Assembly (NCBI RefSeq): GCF_002090115.1
Contig: NZ_BBRK01000005.1
Coordinates: 434,001-498,000, forward strand
DNA: 64,000 nucleotides
Reading direction: 5' to 3'
Source of the DNA: Demequina sp. NBRC 110054
Lineage (GTDB): Bacteria; Actinomycetota; Actinomycetes; Actinomycetales; Demequinaceae
Shown here: one piece after another, positions 35,563-44,850 of the stretch
Layout of the letters: each line of letters opens with the position of its first letter
Position numbering within the stretch: the stretch's first letter is position 1
Position numbers and translations under genes: made by a program
The notes under the pieces: model-generated
What the model was told of the DNA's origin: nothing
Seen by the model: only the letters and a program-made list of their open reading frames with translations
Database searches by the model: none

Positions 35563-37788
35563 TCAGTCGGCGATCTTCTTGTGGAAGGGCCACCACGACA
35601 GCCGGCCGACGTCAGCGACCAGTCCCGGTACCAGGAGAGATCGAACAACGAACGTGTCGATCAGCACGCCGACCGAGACGATGAAAGCGATCTGCGCGAG
35701 GAAGATCAGCGGGATCACGCTCAGCGCCGCGAAGGTCGCCGCGAGCACGATGCCTGCCGAGGTGATCACGCCGCCCGTCACCGCGAGAGCGCGACGCATG
35801 CCCTCGCGGTTACCGTGCACGAGCGACTCCTCCCTCGCACGCGACATGAGGAAGATCGAGTAGTCGACTCCCAGCGCGACGAGGAACACGAAGCCGAGCA
35901 GCGGCACTGCGGGGTCGGTGCCCGGGAAGTCGAGCACGTGGTTGAAGACGACAGCCGCGAGTCCCATCGTCGCCGCGAAGCTCAGGACGTTCGCGAGGAT
36001 GATCAGCACCGGAGCGACGACCGCGCGCAGGAGCAGCATCAGCACCACGAGGATCACGAGCAGGATCGTCGGCAGGATGACCCGCAGGTCACGCTCGGAG
36101 GTGAGCCGCGTGTCGAGCGTCTCCGCGGCCTGGCCGCCGACGAGCGCAGACTCGTCGATCGCGTGAACGTCGTCGCGGACGTCCTCCACGATCTCGGTCG
36201 CCTCGACGGACGACGCGGCCACCTGGGTCACCGCGACGATCTCCACACGGCCGTCGACCTCGAGCGGCTCCTCGTTCGGAACCACTCCGGCCGGCGCGCC
36301 CGCGGCGACCGAGGCGGTGAGCAGATAGGCCTCGTCGACGCCCTCGATCTCCGAGACCGCGGCGAGCACCGCGTCGGCCTCGTCGGCATCCGCGATCACC
36401 CGGATCGGCGAGGTCGCGCCCGCGTCGAAGTGGGCCTCGAGCACGTCGAAGCCCTCGATCGACTCGACCTCGCCCAGGAACACGTCGCGCTCCCCCAGTC
36501 CACCGGACTGGAAGGTCGGAAGCATCGCCGCGAACACTGCGAGCCCGACCGCGGCGGCAGCCCACACGACGCGCGGACGAGCATCGACCATGCGGGAGAC
36601 CTTGCCCCACACGCCGGCCTTGGTCTCAAGCGCCGCGGTGACCTTCTCTCGCTCCTCGAGAGACAGGTCGGCATGCACCGGATCGGCAGCCGCATCGTCG
36701 CCGCGGTAGCGGGGCATGGCGGGCCAGAAGACGCCACGCGCGTGCTTGCCGCCGATGAGCAGCAGCGCGGGGAGCAGCGTGAGCGCGGCCAGGAAGGACG
36801 CGACGATGCCGATCGCGCCGGCGGGGCCGAGCGACGAGTTCGACTTGAGGTCGCTCAGCAGCAGCACGAGCAGCCCGAGGACGACGGTGCCCGCGGAGGC
36901 CGCGATGGGCTCGAGCGATCGGCGCCAGGCAGTCCCCAACGCCGCGTACGGCGACTGCGTGCGGAGCAGCTCCTCGCGGTAGCGGGCGACGAGCAGCAGC
37001 GAGTAGTCCGTCGTGGCTCCCACGACCAGGATGAACATGATGCCCTGGCTCTGGCCGTTGAGCGTGATCACGTCCGCGTCCGCGAGGGCGAAGACGGCGA
37101 TGATCGCGCCGGTGAGGGCGAGCATCGAGGTCGCCAGCACCAGGAACGGCAGCACGGGGCTGCGGTAGACAATCAGCAGGATCACGAGGACCACGGCCAG
37201 TGCGACGAGCAGCAGGATGCCGTCGATGCCGGCGAAGGCCTCCGACAGGTCCGCGACGAGTCCCGCGGGGCCGGTCACATAGCCGTCGAGGCCCAGGTCG
37301 GCCTCCTCCCACGAGGCGCGAACGGCGTCGACGAAGACGGTCGCGAACGAGTCCTCGCCGACCTGCTCCGCGAAGACCTCCGCGTCGACGGCGAACGTGA
37401 CAAGCGACGCCTCACCGTCGTCGGAGGCCGTGGCCTGCGGTCCCATCCCGCCCGGGCCGGTGAGGACCACGTCGCCGACGGTCCTGCCCTCGGGGTCTCC
37501 CTCGAGGGGCTCCTCGAGCAGGTCGTCGACGAAGCCCTGCACCGCGGCCAGGTCCTCGGCGGAGCCGCCCTCGACCACGAGGAGCGCGGGGACGGAATCG
37601 GACTGCACGAAGTCGGCATGGGCCTCAGCGGCCTCTGTGGACTCCGCGCTCGCGGGCAGGAACGCGGCCGAGTCGTTCTCCTGCACGTCCGACAGCTTTC
37701 CGAACGTCTGTCCTCCCATGCCGCCGATCGCCAGCCAGGCGACGATGGCGAGGAGGACCAGGACTGGTCGTATCCAGGTGTGCTTCAC
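35563..37788 (-). CDS. MMPL-family RND transporter
   Basis: 741 residues with twelve predicted membrane helices in two halves, each half having one large extracytoplasmic loop (about residues 35-195 and 395-545). GQSQGIMFILVVGATTDYSLLLVARYREEL and the second-half GVDYSIFLMSRAREESLVHG contain the GxxxDY signatures of MMPL proteins that couple proton flow to export of lipids or drugs. Start GTG 37788 has GGAAGAG 7 nt upstream and gives a membrane helix right away (MKHTWIRPVLVLLAIVAWLA). The promoter region holds a near-palindrome at 37871. The cargo is unknown. Confidence 0.93.
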   Translation of the reverse strand: MKHTWIRPVLVLLAIVAWLAIGGMGGQTFGKLSDVQENDSAAFLPASAESTEAAEAHADFVQSDSVPALLVVEGGSAEDLAAVQGFVDDLLEEPLEGDPEGRTVGDVVLTGPGGMGPQATASDDGEASLVTFAVDAEVFAEQVGEDSFATVFVDAVRASWEEADLGLDGYVTGPAGLVADLSEAFAGIDGILLLVALAVVLVILLIVYRSPVLPFLVLATSMLALTGAIIAVFALADADVITLNGQSQGIMFILVVGATTDYSLLLVARYREELLRTQSPYAALGTAWRRSLEPIAASAGTVVLGLLVLLLSDLKSNSSLGPAGAIGIVASFLAALTLLPALLLIGGKHARGVFWPAMPRYRGDDAAADPVHADLSLEEREKVTAALETKAGVWGKVSRMVDARPRVVWAAAAVGLAVFAAMLPTFQSGGLGERDVFLGEVESIEGFDVLEAHFDAGATSPIRVIADADEADAVLAAVSEIEGVDEAYLLTASVAAGAPAGVVPNEEPLEVDGRVEIVAVTQVAASSVEATEIVEDVRDDVHAIDESALVGGQAAETLDTRLTSERDLRVILPTILLVILVVLMLLLRAVVAPVLIILANVLSFAATMGLAAVVFNHVLDFPGTDPAVPLLGFVFLVALGVDYSIFLMSRAREESLVHGNREGMRRALAVTGGVITSAGIVLAATFAALSVIPLIFLAQIAFIVSVGVLIDTFVVRSLLVPGLVADVGRLSWWPFHKKIAD

Positions 37789-37870
37789 AGCGGGGCTCTT
37801 CCTTAAGTCTCGGGGGGCACATCGTTGATGTCCCAGGAACGTCGCGCCTGTCAACCTCATTCCCAGTAAT

Positions 37871-37885
37871 TGACACGTCGTGTGA
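37871..37885. promoter_or_regulatory. Near-palindrome between MMPL and lipB
   Basis: TGACACG-T-CGTGTGA, arms matching at 6 of 7 positions, in the 127-bp divergent region. It fits a TetR/MarR-size operator but no regulator gene is adjacent, and it overlaps a TTGACA (37870-37875) that could be a -35 for lipB. Confidence 0.35.
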
Positions 37886-37915
37886 GTGTCGGAGAAACCG
37901 GGTTAGCCTTGTGCG

Positions 37916-38599
37916 GTGGAGATCCTCAATCTGCTGCCCGAGGGACCCCTCGACTATGAGGCGGTCTGGGCGAGGCAGCGCGACCTGCATGGTGGCGTCG
38001 TCGCGGGCACGACCCCCGACAGCATCGTCCTTGTGGAGCACGAGAGCGTCTACACGGCCGGCCGCCGCACCGCATCGTGGGACCGACCTCTCGACGGCAC
38101 CCCGGTCGTCGAGGCGGACCGCGGCGGACGCATCACGTGGCACGGCCCCGGCCAGCTGGTCGGCTATCCGATCGTGCGCCTCGGCGAACCGGTCGACGTG
38201 GTCCGCTATGTGCGCGCGCTCGAGCAGGCCATCATCGACACGTGCGCGGCCTTCGGCCTCGAGACGATGCGCGTCGAGGGGCGCTCGGGGGTGTGGCTCC
38301 CCGCGACGGATGGTCGCCGGGAGCGCAAGATCTGCGCGATCGGCGTGCGCGTCGCCAAGGGCGTCACGATGCATGGCTTCGCGCTGAACTGCACGCCCGA
38401 CCTGAGCCAGTTCGATCGCATCGTCCCGTGCGGCATCTCCGACGCGGACGTCACCTCGCTCAGCACCGAGCTGGGCCGCCAGGTCACGATCGACGAGGTC
38501 GTCCCGTACGTCCTCCCCGCGCTCGAGTCGGCGCTCGTCGACGTACGATTCCATCCGACCAGCGCCGCCGGCTCCCCCGCCGGCGCCACGCGTACCTAA
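37916..38599 (+). CDS. lipB: Octanoyl-[ACP]:protein octanoyltransferase
   Basis: 227 residues. It transfers octanoate from acyl carrier protein to lipoyl domains. Signature [19 protein letters not shown] (about residues 74-92) and the Cys/Lys active-site region [20 protein letters not shown] (about 140-160, catalytic Lys in GVRVAKG; catalytic Cys in the CG of IVPCGISD). It starts with GTG 37916. lipA starts 9 bp downstream, forming lipB-lipA. Its products modify the sucB E2 in this window. Confidence 0.96.
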   Translation: MEILNLLPEGPLDYEAVWARQRDLHGGVVAGTTPDSIVLVEHESVYTAGRRTASWDRPLDGTPVVEADRGGRITWHGPGQLVGYPIVRLGEPVDVVRYVRALEQAIIDTCAAFGLETMRVEGRSGVWLPATDGRRERKICAIGVRVAKGVTMHGFALNCTPDLSQFDRIVPCGISDADVTSLSTELGRQVTIDEVVPYVLPALESALVDVRFHPTSAAGSPAGATRT

Positions 38600-38608
38600 G
38601 GAGACCCT

Positions 38609-39613
38609 GTGACCCCCGCACCCGAGGGCCGCAAGATGCTGCGCATCGAGGCCCGCAACGCCGAGACCCCGATCGAGCGCAAGCCGGAGTGGATCCGCAC
38701 CAAGGCCACCATGGGCCCCGAGTACAACGAGCTCAAGTCGCTCGTGAAGGGCGGCGGCCTGCACACCGTGTGCGAGGAGGCGGGCTGTCCCAACATCTTC
38801 GAGTGCTGGGAGGACCGCGAGGCGACGTTCCTCATCGGCGGCGCCCAGTGCACGCGCCGCTGCGACTTCTGCCAGATCGACACGGGCAAGCCCTCTCCCC
38901 TGGACCGCGCCGAGCCGCTCAAGGTCGCGCAGTCGGTCAAGGAGATGGGTCTCAAGTATTCGACGGTCACCGGCGTCGCCCGAGACGACCTCGAGGACGG
39001 CGGCGCGTGGCTGTACGCCGAGACCGTGCGGCAGATCCACGCGCTCAACCCCAGCACGGGCGTCGAGCTGCTCATCCCCGACTTCAACGCGGACCCCGAC
39101 CAGCTCGCCGAGGTCTTCTCCTCGCGCCCCGAGGTCCTCGCGCACAACGTCGAGACCGTGCCTCGCATCTTCAAGCGTATCCGGCCGGCGTTCAAGTACG
39201 AGCGGTCGCTCGAGGTGCTCACGCGTGCGCAGGCCGACGGCTTCGTCACGAAGTCCAACCTCATCCTCGGCATGGGCGAGACCATCGACGAGGTGCTCCA
39301 GGCGCTCCAGGACCTGCACGACGCCGGCTGCGACCTGCTGACCATCACGCAGTACCTGCGCCCGAGCCCGCGCCACCACCCCGTCGAGCGGTGGGTGCGC
39401 CCCGAGGAGTTCGTCGAGCTGTCCGAGGCGGCTGAGGAGATCGGCTTCCTCGGTGTCATGTCGGGGCCGCTCGTGCGCTCGTCGTATCGCGCGGGCCGGC
39501 TGTGGGGTCAGGCGATGACCAGCAAGGGCCGTCCGATCCCCGAGGCGCTGGCTCATCTGGGCGAGCCGGTCGAGGCCCGCCAGGAGGCGTCGTCCCTGCT
39601 CGCGAGGAGCTGA
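38609..39613 (+). CDS. lipA: Lipoyl synthase
   Basis: 334 residues, a radical-SAM enzyme inserting two sulfurs into protein-bound octanoate. Both [4Fe-4S] sites are present: the auxiliary cluster cysteines in [13 protein letters not shown] and the SAM cluster CTRRCDFC (CxxxCxxC). C-terminal [12 protein letters not shown] holds the serine that ligates the auxiliary cluster. The preceding AAG GAG and 9-bp gap from lipB indicate one transcript, continuing into the DUF4191 gene 49 bp later. Confidence 0.98.
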   Translation: MTPAPEGRKMLRIEARNAETPIERKPEWIRTKATMGPEYNELKSLVKGGGLHTVCEEAGCPNIFECWEDREATFLIGGAQCTRRCDFCQIDTGKPSPLDRAEPLKVAQSVKEMGLKYSTVTGVARDDLEDGGAWLYAETVRQIHALNPSTGVELLIPDFNADPDQLAEVFSSRPEVLAHNVETVPRIFKRIRPAFKYERSLEVLTRAQADGFVTKSNLILGMGETIDEVLQALQDLHDAGCDLLTITQYLRPSPRHHPVERWVRPEEFVELSEAAEEIGFLGVMSGPLVRSSYRAGRLWGQAMTSKGRPIPEALAHLGEPVEARQEASSLLARS

Positions 39614-39662
39614 GGCGAGGCGGGCCGATTGCCTCCCCGCACCCACTAGACTGGGCGGCATT

Positions 39663-40385
39663 ATGGCGAAGAATGAGCCCGAGAAGAAGCAGCGCTGGTA
39701 TCAGCTGATCGCGCAGGCGTACAAGTTCACCAAGCCGCAGGACAGCATGCTCCTGCCCGGGATGATCCTCATCCCGGTGGTGATCATCGGCGTCGCAGTC
39801 GTGATCGGCCTCGTGATGGACAGCACGATCGTGCTCGTCTACGCGATCATCCTCGGCGTGCTGCTCGGCGTGCTCGGCTCGCTGTTCTTCCTCACGCGCC
39901 GATTCGAGAAGGCGGCCTTCTCCCGCATGGAGGGCCAGATCGGCGGCTCGCTCTACGTCGCGCAGTCGATCCGTCGCGGCTGGCAGTTCGAGGAGAACCC
40001 CATCGCCGTCGACCAGCGCGGCACGGGCATCGTCTTCTACGGCGTCGGCGTCGGCGGCATCATCCTGCTCGCCGAGGGCCCGGCCGCCCGCAAGCAGGTC
40101 GACAAGGTCAAGGCGCGCCTCGCGAAGGTCGCCTCCGGCGTCAAGGTCACCCCGATCTTCGCCGGCAACGGCGAGGGCCAGGTCCCGATCAAGGACCTCC
40201 CCAAGGCGATCCGTGGCGTCAAGAAGCAGACCTACGGCCGCGGCATCACCAAGGGCCTCAACAAGGACGAGCAGGCCGCCGTGCAGGCCCGCCTCAAGGC
40301 CATGGGCGGCGCGCAACTGCCGATGCCGAAGGGCGTCGACCCCATGCGTGCGCGCGCGGACCGCAAGGGCATGCGCGGCCGCTGA
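39663..40385 (+). CDS. DUF4191 membrane protein
   Basis: 240 residues with two adjacent membrane helices (about 32-52 and 55-78; LIPVVIIGVAVVIGLVM, IVLVYAIILGVLLGVLGSLF) and a basic cytoplasmic C-terminal domain including TRRFEKAAFSRMEGQIGGS. This is the DUF4191 family, which in many actinobacteria sits between lipA and glnA. The function is unknown. The C-terminus is rich in Lys/Arg (GVDPMRARADRKGMRGR), suggesting nucleic-acid or phospholipid contact (inference). A hairpin follows at 40401. Confidence 0.93.
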   Translation: MAKNEPEKKQRWYQLIAQAYKFTKPQDSMLLPGMILIPVVIIGVAVVIGLVMDSTIVLVYAIILGVLLGVLGSLFFLTRRFEKAAFSRMEGQIGGSLYVAQSIRRGWQFEENPIAVDQRGTGIVFYGVGVGGIILLAEGPAARKQVDKVKARLAKVASGVKVTPIFAGNGEGQVPIKDLPKAIRGVKKQTYGRGITKGLNKDEQAAVQARLKAMGGAQLPMPKGVDPMRARADRKGMRGR

Positions 40386-40400
40386 GCCGATCTCATCGTC

Positions 40401-40435
40401 ACGAAGCCGACGCTCCCTCGGGGCGTCGGCTTCGT
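40401..40435 (+). terminator. Terminator after the DUF4191 gene
   Basis: A perfect 13-bp stem, ACGAAGCCGACGC and GCGTCGGCTTCGT, around an 8- to 9-nt loop. It begins the repeat-rich intergenic block. Confidence 0.8.
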
Positions 40436-40469
40436 CGTTCCCCGGGGAAGATCGTCCTGGCGCCCTACC

Positions 40470-40578
40470 CGCGCGACCACCGCATCGTCCCTGCGCGGGT
40501 GACCACGGCGTCGTCCCTGCGCGGGCAACCCCGGCATCGTCCCTGCGCGTGCAACCCCGGCATCGTCCCTGCCGCGCA
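40470..40578. repeat. Tandem 26-bp repeat, about 3.6 copies
   Basis: TCGTCCCTGCGCG starts at 40485, 40511 and 40537, and TCGTCCCTGC again at 40563, an exact 26-bp period. Unit tails vary (GGTGACCACGGCG, GGCAACCCCGGCA, TGCAACCCCGGCA). A degenerate partial unit (GCGCGACCACCGCA) precedes the array. It is not CRISPR: there are no separate spacers and the whole unit repeats. Confidence 0.85.
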
Positions 40579-40607
40579 TCGTCCGCACACGCCGGCGGTA
40601 CAGAATC

Positions 40608-40732
40608 GTCCACTGGGGCGCGACACGCGCGCCGAAACGACACTGAGCGTCCACTGGGGCGCGGCGCCGACGCCGAGCGCCCCAGTGGACAGTGGTTGTC
40701 GCTTCTGAGGCGGCCTCGTCACCCAGTGGACA
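40608..40732. repeat. Four copies of GTCCACTGGG in direct and inverted orientation
   Basis: Direct copies GTCCACTGGGGCGC at 40608-40621 and 40649-40662, an inverted copy GCGCCCCAGTGGAC at 40677-40690 and a shorter one CCCAGTGGAC at 40723-40732. Copies two and three form a perfect 14-bp stem with a 14-nt loop. Confidence 0.8.
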
Positions 40733-40797
40733 ATTCCGGACGGCGCCCACGCGCCGCGGCAGGACGATGCGGCAGTCGCCGCGCGCGGCGCGGCGGC

Positions 40798-41223
40798 TCA
40801 GCGCGTCGGGATCAGCCGGGTGCCCGCGATCGCGTCGTGATATCCCCGCCCGGTCGGGTCGGTGAACAGCGCCGGCAGCACGAGCACTGTCAGCGCGGTG
40901 CGGATCGCCGCGGCCCGGAGCCCCACGATGGCCGCGCCGTCCTCCCTCACCACGCGCAGCCCGACAACGCGGTGCCCGATGGTCGTGCCGAGGGTCGCGA
41001 CGAGCACGAGGTGCTGCGCTGCCCACACGGCGACCGTCCCCCACTGATTGCCCGCGAAGAACGTGCGCTCGAGCACCGTCAGGTCCGTGGCGTCGACGCC
41101 CGGCGCGCGCAGGAATGCCGACGTGACCAGGAGCGATAGCCCCCAGTCCACGGCCAATCCGAGCACGCGACGGCCCATCGGGGCCCGTGCGGGCACCTCA
41201 GCAGGCGATTCCGGGGATGGCAT
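40798..41223 (-). CDS. RDD-family membrane protein
   Basis: 141 residues. The family's Arg and Asp residues are seen in GRRVLGLAVDWGLSLLV (residues about 17-33), followed by helices at about 62-84 and 98-118 with the conserved GTTIGHRVVGLRVVRED turn. RDD proteins are small membrane proteins of uncertain, possibly transport, function. It is divergent from glnA, whose control region lies between them; DUF4191-RDD-glnA is a conserved actinobacterial neighbourhood. Confidence 0.9.
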   Translation of the reverse strand: MPSPESPAEVPARAPMGRRVLGLAVDWGLSLLVTSAFLRAPGVDATDLTVLERTFFAGNQWGTVAVWAAQHLVLVATLGTTIGHRVVGLRVVREDGAAIVGLRAAAIRTALTVLVLPALFTDPTGRGYHDAIAGTRLIPTR

Positions 41224-41288
41224 GCCACAAGGTTAGGCGATTCTCACGAGTCAGAAATCCCTGGTTGTCGCGAACGTTTCACACGCTT

Positions 41289-41304
41289 GTAACACGCCGG
41301 AAAC
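41289..41304 (+). promoter_or_regulatory. GlnR-type box upstream of glnA
   Basis: GTAAC-ACGCCG-GAAAC exactly matches the GTnAC-N6-GAAAC half-box known for the actinobacterial nitrogen regulator GlnR, 85 bp before the glnA ATG. A poorer partner (TTCAC at 41278-41282) lies one half-site upstream. Confidence 0.6.
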
Positions 41305-41388
41305 AACAGGTGAATGCAGGGGCAACAGCGTGGCCCTAGGGTGTGAGTTGCTAGTCCTAGCAACCTGTCTCTCCTAAGGAGCAATCGG

Positions 41389-42822
41389 ATGTTCAAGACC
41401 GCCGAAGAGGCGATTGCGTACGTCAAGGAGGAGGGCGTCGAGTTCGTCGACATCCGCTTCTGCGACCTGCCCGGCCAGATGCAGCACTTCAACATTCCTG
41501 CATCGCAGTTCACCGAGGACGTCTTCACCGATGGCGCCATGTTCGACGGTTCGTCGATCCGTGGTTTCCAGGCCATCAACGAGTCCGACATGAAGCTGCT
41601 GCCGGATGTCGCGACCGCGTTCATCGACCCGTTCCGCATCGCCAAGACCCTGGTGATCAACTTCTCGATCGTGGACCCGTTCACGAACGAGCCGTACTCG
41701 CGTGACCCGCGCAACGTCGCGACCAAGGCCATCGAGTACCTGAAGTCCACCGGCATCGGTGACACCGCGTACTTCGCCCCCGAGGCCGAGTTCTTCATCT
41801 TCGACTCGGTTCGTTTCGACACGAACCAGCACGAGGGCTACTACCACATCGACTCGTCCGAGGCCTGGTGGAACACCGGCGCCGAGACCGAGATGGACGG
41901 CGGCCCGAACCTCGGCTACAAGACCCGCATCAAGGGCGGCTACTTCCCCGTCTCCCCGGGTGACCAGATGGCGGACCTCCGCGACGAGATGGTCCAGGTC
42001 CTCGAGCAGGTCGGCCTGTCCGTCGAGCGCGCGCACCACGAGGTGGGCACCGCCGGCCAGCAGGAGATCAACTACCGCTTCAACACCATGCTGCACGCCG
42101 GTGACGACCTGATGAAGTTCAAGTACGTCATCAAGAACGTCGCGTGGCAGAACGGCAAGACCGTCACCTTCATGCCGAAGCCGCTCTTCGGCGACAACGG
42201 CTCGGGCATGCACGTGCACCAGTCGATCTGGAAGGACGGCGAGCCGCTGTTCTACGACGAGAACGGCTACGGCGGCCTGTCCGACATGGCCCGCTGGTAC
42301 ATCGGCGGCATCCTGAAGCACGCCTCGTCGCTGCTTGCCTTCACCAACCCGACCGTCAACTCGTACCACCGCCTCGTGCCGGGCTACGAGGCCCCGGTGA
42401 ACCTGGTGTACTCGGCTCGTAACCGTTCGGCTGCCGTTCGTATCCCGATCACCGGTTCGAACCCGAAGGCCAAGCGCATCGAGTTCCGCGCCCCCGACTC
42501 GTCCGGTAACCCGTACCTCGCGTTCGCGGCGCTGCTCATGGCGGGCATCGACGGCATCAAGAACAAGATCGAGCCGCCGGCCCCGGTCGACAAGGACCTG
42601 TACGAGCTGCCCCCCGAGGAGCACGCTCTCATCCCGCAGGTGCCGGACTCGCTCCCCGCGGTCCTCGACACCCTCGAGGCCGACCACGCCTACCTCACCG
42701 AGGGCGGCGTGTTCACCGAGGACCTCATCGAGGAGTGGATCGACTACAAGCGCTCGGCCGAGATCGACCAGCTGCGCTTCCGTCCGCACCCGCACGAGTT
42801 CGAGCTCTACTACGACTGCTAA
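41389..42822 (+). CDS. glnA: Glutamine synthetase type I
   Basis: 477 residues, a dodecameric enzyme joining ammonia to glutamate with ATP. Signatures are [17 protein letters not shown] (about 50-66), the ATP/metal site [16 protein letters not shown] (about 264-279) and [10 protein letters not shown]. The adenylylation region [11 protein letters not shown] retains the tyrosine, so it is probably modified by GlnE (GSI-beta). A CTAAGGAGCAATCGG site precedes the ATG; the upstream region has a GlnR box, and a strong terminator follows, so this is a single-gene nitrogen-regulated unit. It diverges from the RDD gene. Confidence 0.98.
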   Translation: MFKTAEEAIAYVKEEGVEFVDIRFCDLPGQMQHFNIPASQFTEDVFTDGAMFDGSSIRGFQAINESDMKLLPDVATAFIDPFRIAKTLVINFSIVDPFTNEPYSRDPRNVATKAIEYLKSTGIGDTAYFAPEAEFFIFDSVRFDTNQHEGYYHIDSSEAWWNTGAETEMDGGPNLGYKTRIKGGYFPVSPGDQMADLRDEMVQVLEQVGLSVERAHHEVGTAGQQEINYRFNTMLHAGDDLMKFKYVIKNVAWQNGKTVTFMPKPLFGDNGSGMHVHQSIWKDGEPLFYDENGYGGLSDMARWYIGGILKHASSLLAFTNPTVNSYHRLVPGYEAPVNLVYSARNRSAAVRIPITGSNPKAKRIEFRAPDSSGNPYLAFAALLMAGIDGIKNKIEPPAPVDKDLYELPPEEHALIPQVPDSLPAVLDTLEADHAYLTEGGVFTEDLIEEWIDYKRSAEIDQLRFRPHPHEFELYYDC

Positions 42823-42843
42823 GTCCTAGTTCAGGCTCACGGA

Positions 42844-42873
42844 GGGCCCCGGCACCGCTAGGTGCCGGGGCCC
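42844..42873 (+). terminator. Terminator after glnA
   Basis: A perfect 13-bp stem, GGGCCCCGGCACC and GGTGCCGGGGCCC, with a GCTA loop, 22 bp past the stop and followed by TTCC. Confidence 0.9.
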
Positions 42874-42980
42874 TTCCGCTTCTCCAGGGACGATGCTGGC
42901 CGCTCCGCGAGGACGAGGTACCGCTCACCGCGGTGGCCGGCTTCGTTGCGCGCATCCGCCCGGCGTGCCACGCTCAGCGC

Positions 42981-43322
42981 ATGACGAGGACGAGACTCTC
43001 GAGGACGTGGGCGGGCGTGCTGGTCGCCACCGCGGCGGCATGCGTCGGAGCCGTGTCATGGGCGCTGTACCTCTACATGACGTACTTCTGGACCGTGTAC
43101 TGGAACCTCGGGGCGAACAGCCACCTCTACACCTACCTCCAGCCGGCGCTCTTCGCCGTCACGCTCTCGGCAGCCCTCGCCAGCGGCGCGGTGGCGGTTC
43201 GATCCCTGCGCATGCCCGGGACGGCGCGCGGCGCGTCCGCGTCGGTGGTCCTCGTCCTGCTCCTCGCACTCACCCTGTGGTCGGGCGCATCCATCCTGCT
43301 GGGCCGCGCATACGCGGACTAG
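42981..43322 (+). CDS. Small unrecognised membrane protein
   Basis: 113 residues with three hydrophobic helices (about 13-35, 53-75 and 88-107): VLVATAAACVGAVSWALYLY, LFAVTLSAALASGAVAV and VVLVLLLALTLWSGASILL. The basic N-terminus (MTRTRLSRTW) suggests an inside orientation. Aromatic residues cluster between helices one and two (YMTYFWTVYWNLG). I know no family. It begins 108 bp after the glnA terminator with weak ribosome-site context, so the call is moderate. It converges on an MFS transporter gene. Confidence 0.55.
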   Translation: MTRTRLSRTWAGVLVATAAACVGAVSWALYLYMTYFWTVYWNLGANSHLYTYLQPALFAVTLSAALASGAVAVRSLRMPGTARGASASVVLVLLLALTLWSGASILLGRAYAD

Positions 43323-43388
43323 CAGGGCCAACGCGCTCGCGCGGACCACGCGCTAGGGGTCCGATCTCGCGCGACGCTGGTGTCTACC

Positions 43389-44678
43389 TCATCGACGAGG
43401 GCCGCCCCGCCCGTCTCGAGCTCGGGATGGGGGCTTCGACCCTGGCGACGAGTCGAGGGCCGGCGTCGACGATGAAGATGGCCCTCCGTGCGGAGGGCGC
43501 GACGCCGGCGCGAGCGTGAAGATCGCGGCAGCGGCGACGCACACGAGCAGCAACGCCTGACGCACCCCCACGGCCTCGGCGATCACCCCGACCAGGAGCG
43601 GCGCCACCAGGCCTCCAGCAGTGCCGAAGACGTTGACGGCCGCGACCCTCGATGTCGCGTCGGTCCGCTCGTCTGCGGCCGCCGACAGCGCGACGGGGAA
43701 CGCGAAGGCCGTACCGACGCCCCATACCAGCAGCGCAGGGATCACCACCGCGAACGAGGGCGACAGCGCGAATGCGGCGGCGCCCACCGCGATGAGGGTC
43801 GCGCACACGCGGAGCGTGGCGACTCGGCCCCAGCGCTGCAGCCGGGAGACCCCGAGCACCCGGGTGAGGCTCTGCGCGATGATCACGCTCGCGTAGAGCA
43901 CGCTCGCAGTGCCCTCGGTACGCGCGAAGTCGTCCACAAGGGCGAGCGGTATCCAGTTGCCCGCCGCCAGCTCTGTGGTGAAGGCGCACAGCAGGATGAA
44001 CCCGAGGGCGATCGTCCGCGGCTCCCGGACGGCGGCCCGGATACCGGAGAAGAAGTCGCTCCGCCCCGTTCCGTTTGCGCGCGGCGGGGGCCTGCCATCG
44101 ATGAAGGCGCGGTTCGCAACGGCGAGCCACACCAGGCCCACGAGCGTCGCATTGACGAGGAAGTGCGTGGTCACCGAGGCGCCCACATACGAGTAGCCCG
44201 CGCCGAGCGCGAGGCCCGCGAGCATGGACAGGGAGAAGGTGGCGTGGAACTGGGCCATGATCGGGCGCCCCACGAGCCGCTCGATCGTGGCGGCCTCGGC
44301 GCTCAAGGTCGCCATGAGGATCTCGAAGTTGCCGAGCGCGACGAACGACCCAGCGCCGTAGAGCAGCGGAGAACCGAGCAGCGCGGCGCCGGCCATCGCC
44401 AGGATTCCCGCCACGATGCCCGCGATGCAGGCCCTTCCCACGGCCAGCGACCCCAGGCGCGCGACCAGCCCACCCGTGAACCAGAACGCGACGAGCCCCC
44501 CGCACGCGCCGAACAGCAGCACGGCGCCATACTCCGAGGGCGACACGTGGAGGTCGTCGCGCACGCTCGGCACGCGTGACACGAACGTCGCCGCGAGCAC
44601 CCCCACGCCCGCGAAGAAGACCATGACACTCACCCGAGCCTGCTGGACCCTGGTGGCGCTGGGTGCTGGAACGTCCAT
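43389..44678 (-). CDS. Major facilitator superfamily transporter
   Basis: 429 residues with about twelve hydrophobic helices. SVRDDLHVSPSEYGAVLLFG is the helix 1-2 region, RPIMAQFHATFSLSMLAGLALG lies in the middle of the N-half, and GVGTAFAFPVALSAAADERT is in the C-half. It resembles the FucP/YbjJ-like MFS group; the substrate is not identifiable. The C-terminal 35 residues are Pro/Ser/Arg-rich and probably disordered. No regulator is adjacent. Its start is 220 bp from the following gene, with the hairpin at 44859 in between. Confidence 0.88.
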   Translation of the reverse strand: MDVPAPSATRVQQARVSVMVFFAGVGVLAATFVSRVPSVRDDLHVSPSEYGAVLLFGACGGLVAFWFTGGLVARLGSLAVGRACIAGIVAGILAMAGAALLGSPLLYGAGSFVALGNFEILMATLSAEAATIERLVGRPIMAQFHATFSLSMLAGLALGAGYSYVGASVTTHFLVNATLVGLVWLAVANRAFIDGRPPPRANGTGRSDFFSGIRAAVREPRTIALGFILLCAFTTELAAGNWIPLALVDDFARTEGTASVLYASVIIAQSLTRVLGVSRLQRWGRVATLRVCATLIAVGAAAFALSPSFAVVIPALLVWGVGTAFAFPVALSAAADERTDATSRVAAVNVFGTAGGLVAPLLVGVIAEAVGVRQALLLVCVAAAAIFTLAPASRPPHGGPSSSSTPALDSSPGSKPPSRARDGRGGPRR

Positions 44679-44850
44679 GAGATCCCCCTCGATCCTCCTC
44701 GGTCAATCGACCGAATGAGACGTACCCGATCCACTCTAGGCGGCGCGGCCGAATCCGGCGCGGCGAGAGGGCCAGGCCGCGGCGCGAAGAACGATGGCGG
44801 CGGCGAGACGCACCATGGGCGGGTCAGGTCGGGACGCCGCGCCACTAGAC

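Larger units (their letters stand above)
40386..40797. other. 412-bp non-coding repeat block between DUF4191 and RDD genes
   Basis: It contains the DUF4191 terminator, the 26-bp tandem array, the GTCCACTGGG repeats and a GCATCGTCC motif in reverse near 40763. Open frames crossing it have no start context and only translate the repeats, so I call it non-coding. Confidence 0.7.

Noticed and set aside
37870-37910. A complete -35/-10 promoter for lipB
   Set aside because: TTGACA at 37870 has no acceptable -10 at 16-18 bp; the TTAGCC box is about 27 bp away.
40470-40732. CRISPR array
   Set aside because: The repeat period is 26 bp without distinct spacers, the unit tails diverge gradually, and there are no cas genes in the window.
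40213-41139. Open frames over the repeat block encoding RDDAV/AGTMPG-like repeats
   Set aside because: They translate the tandem DNA repeat, have no ribosome sites and overlap the RDD gene.
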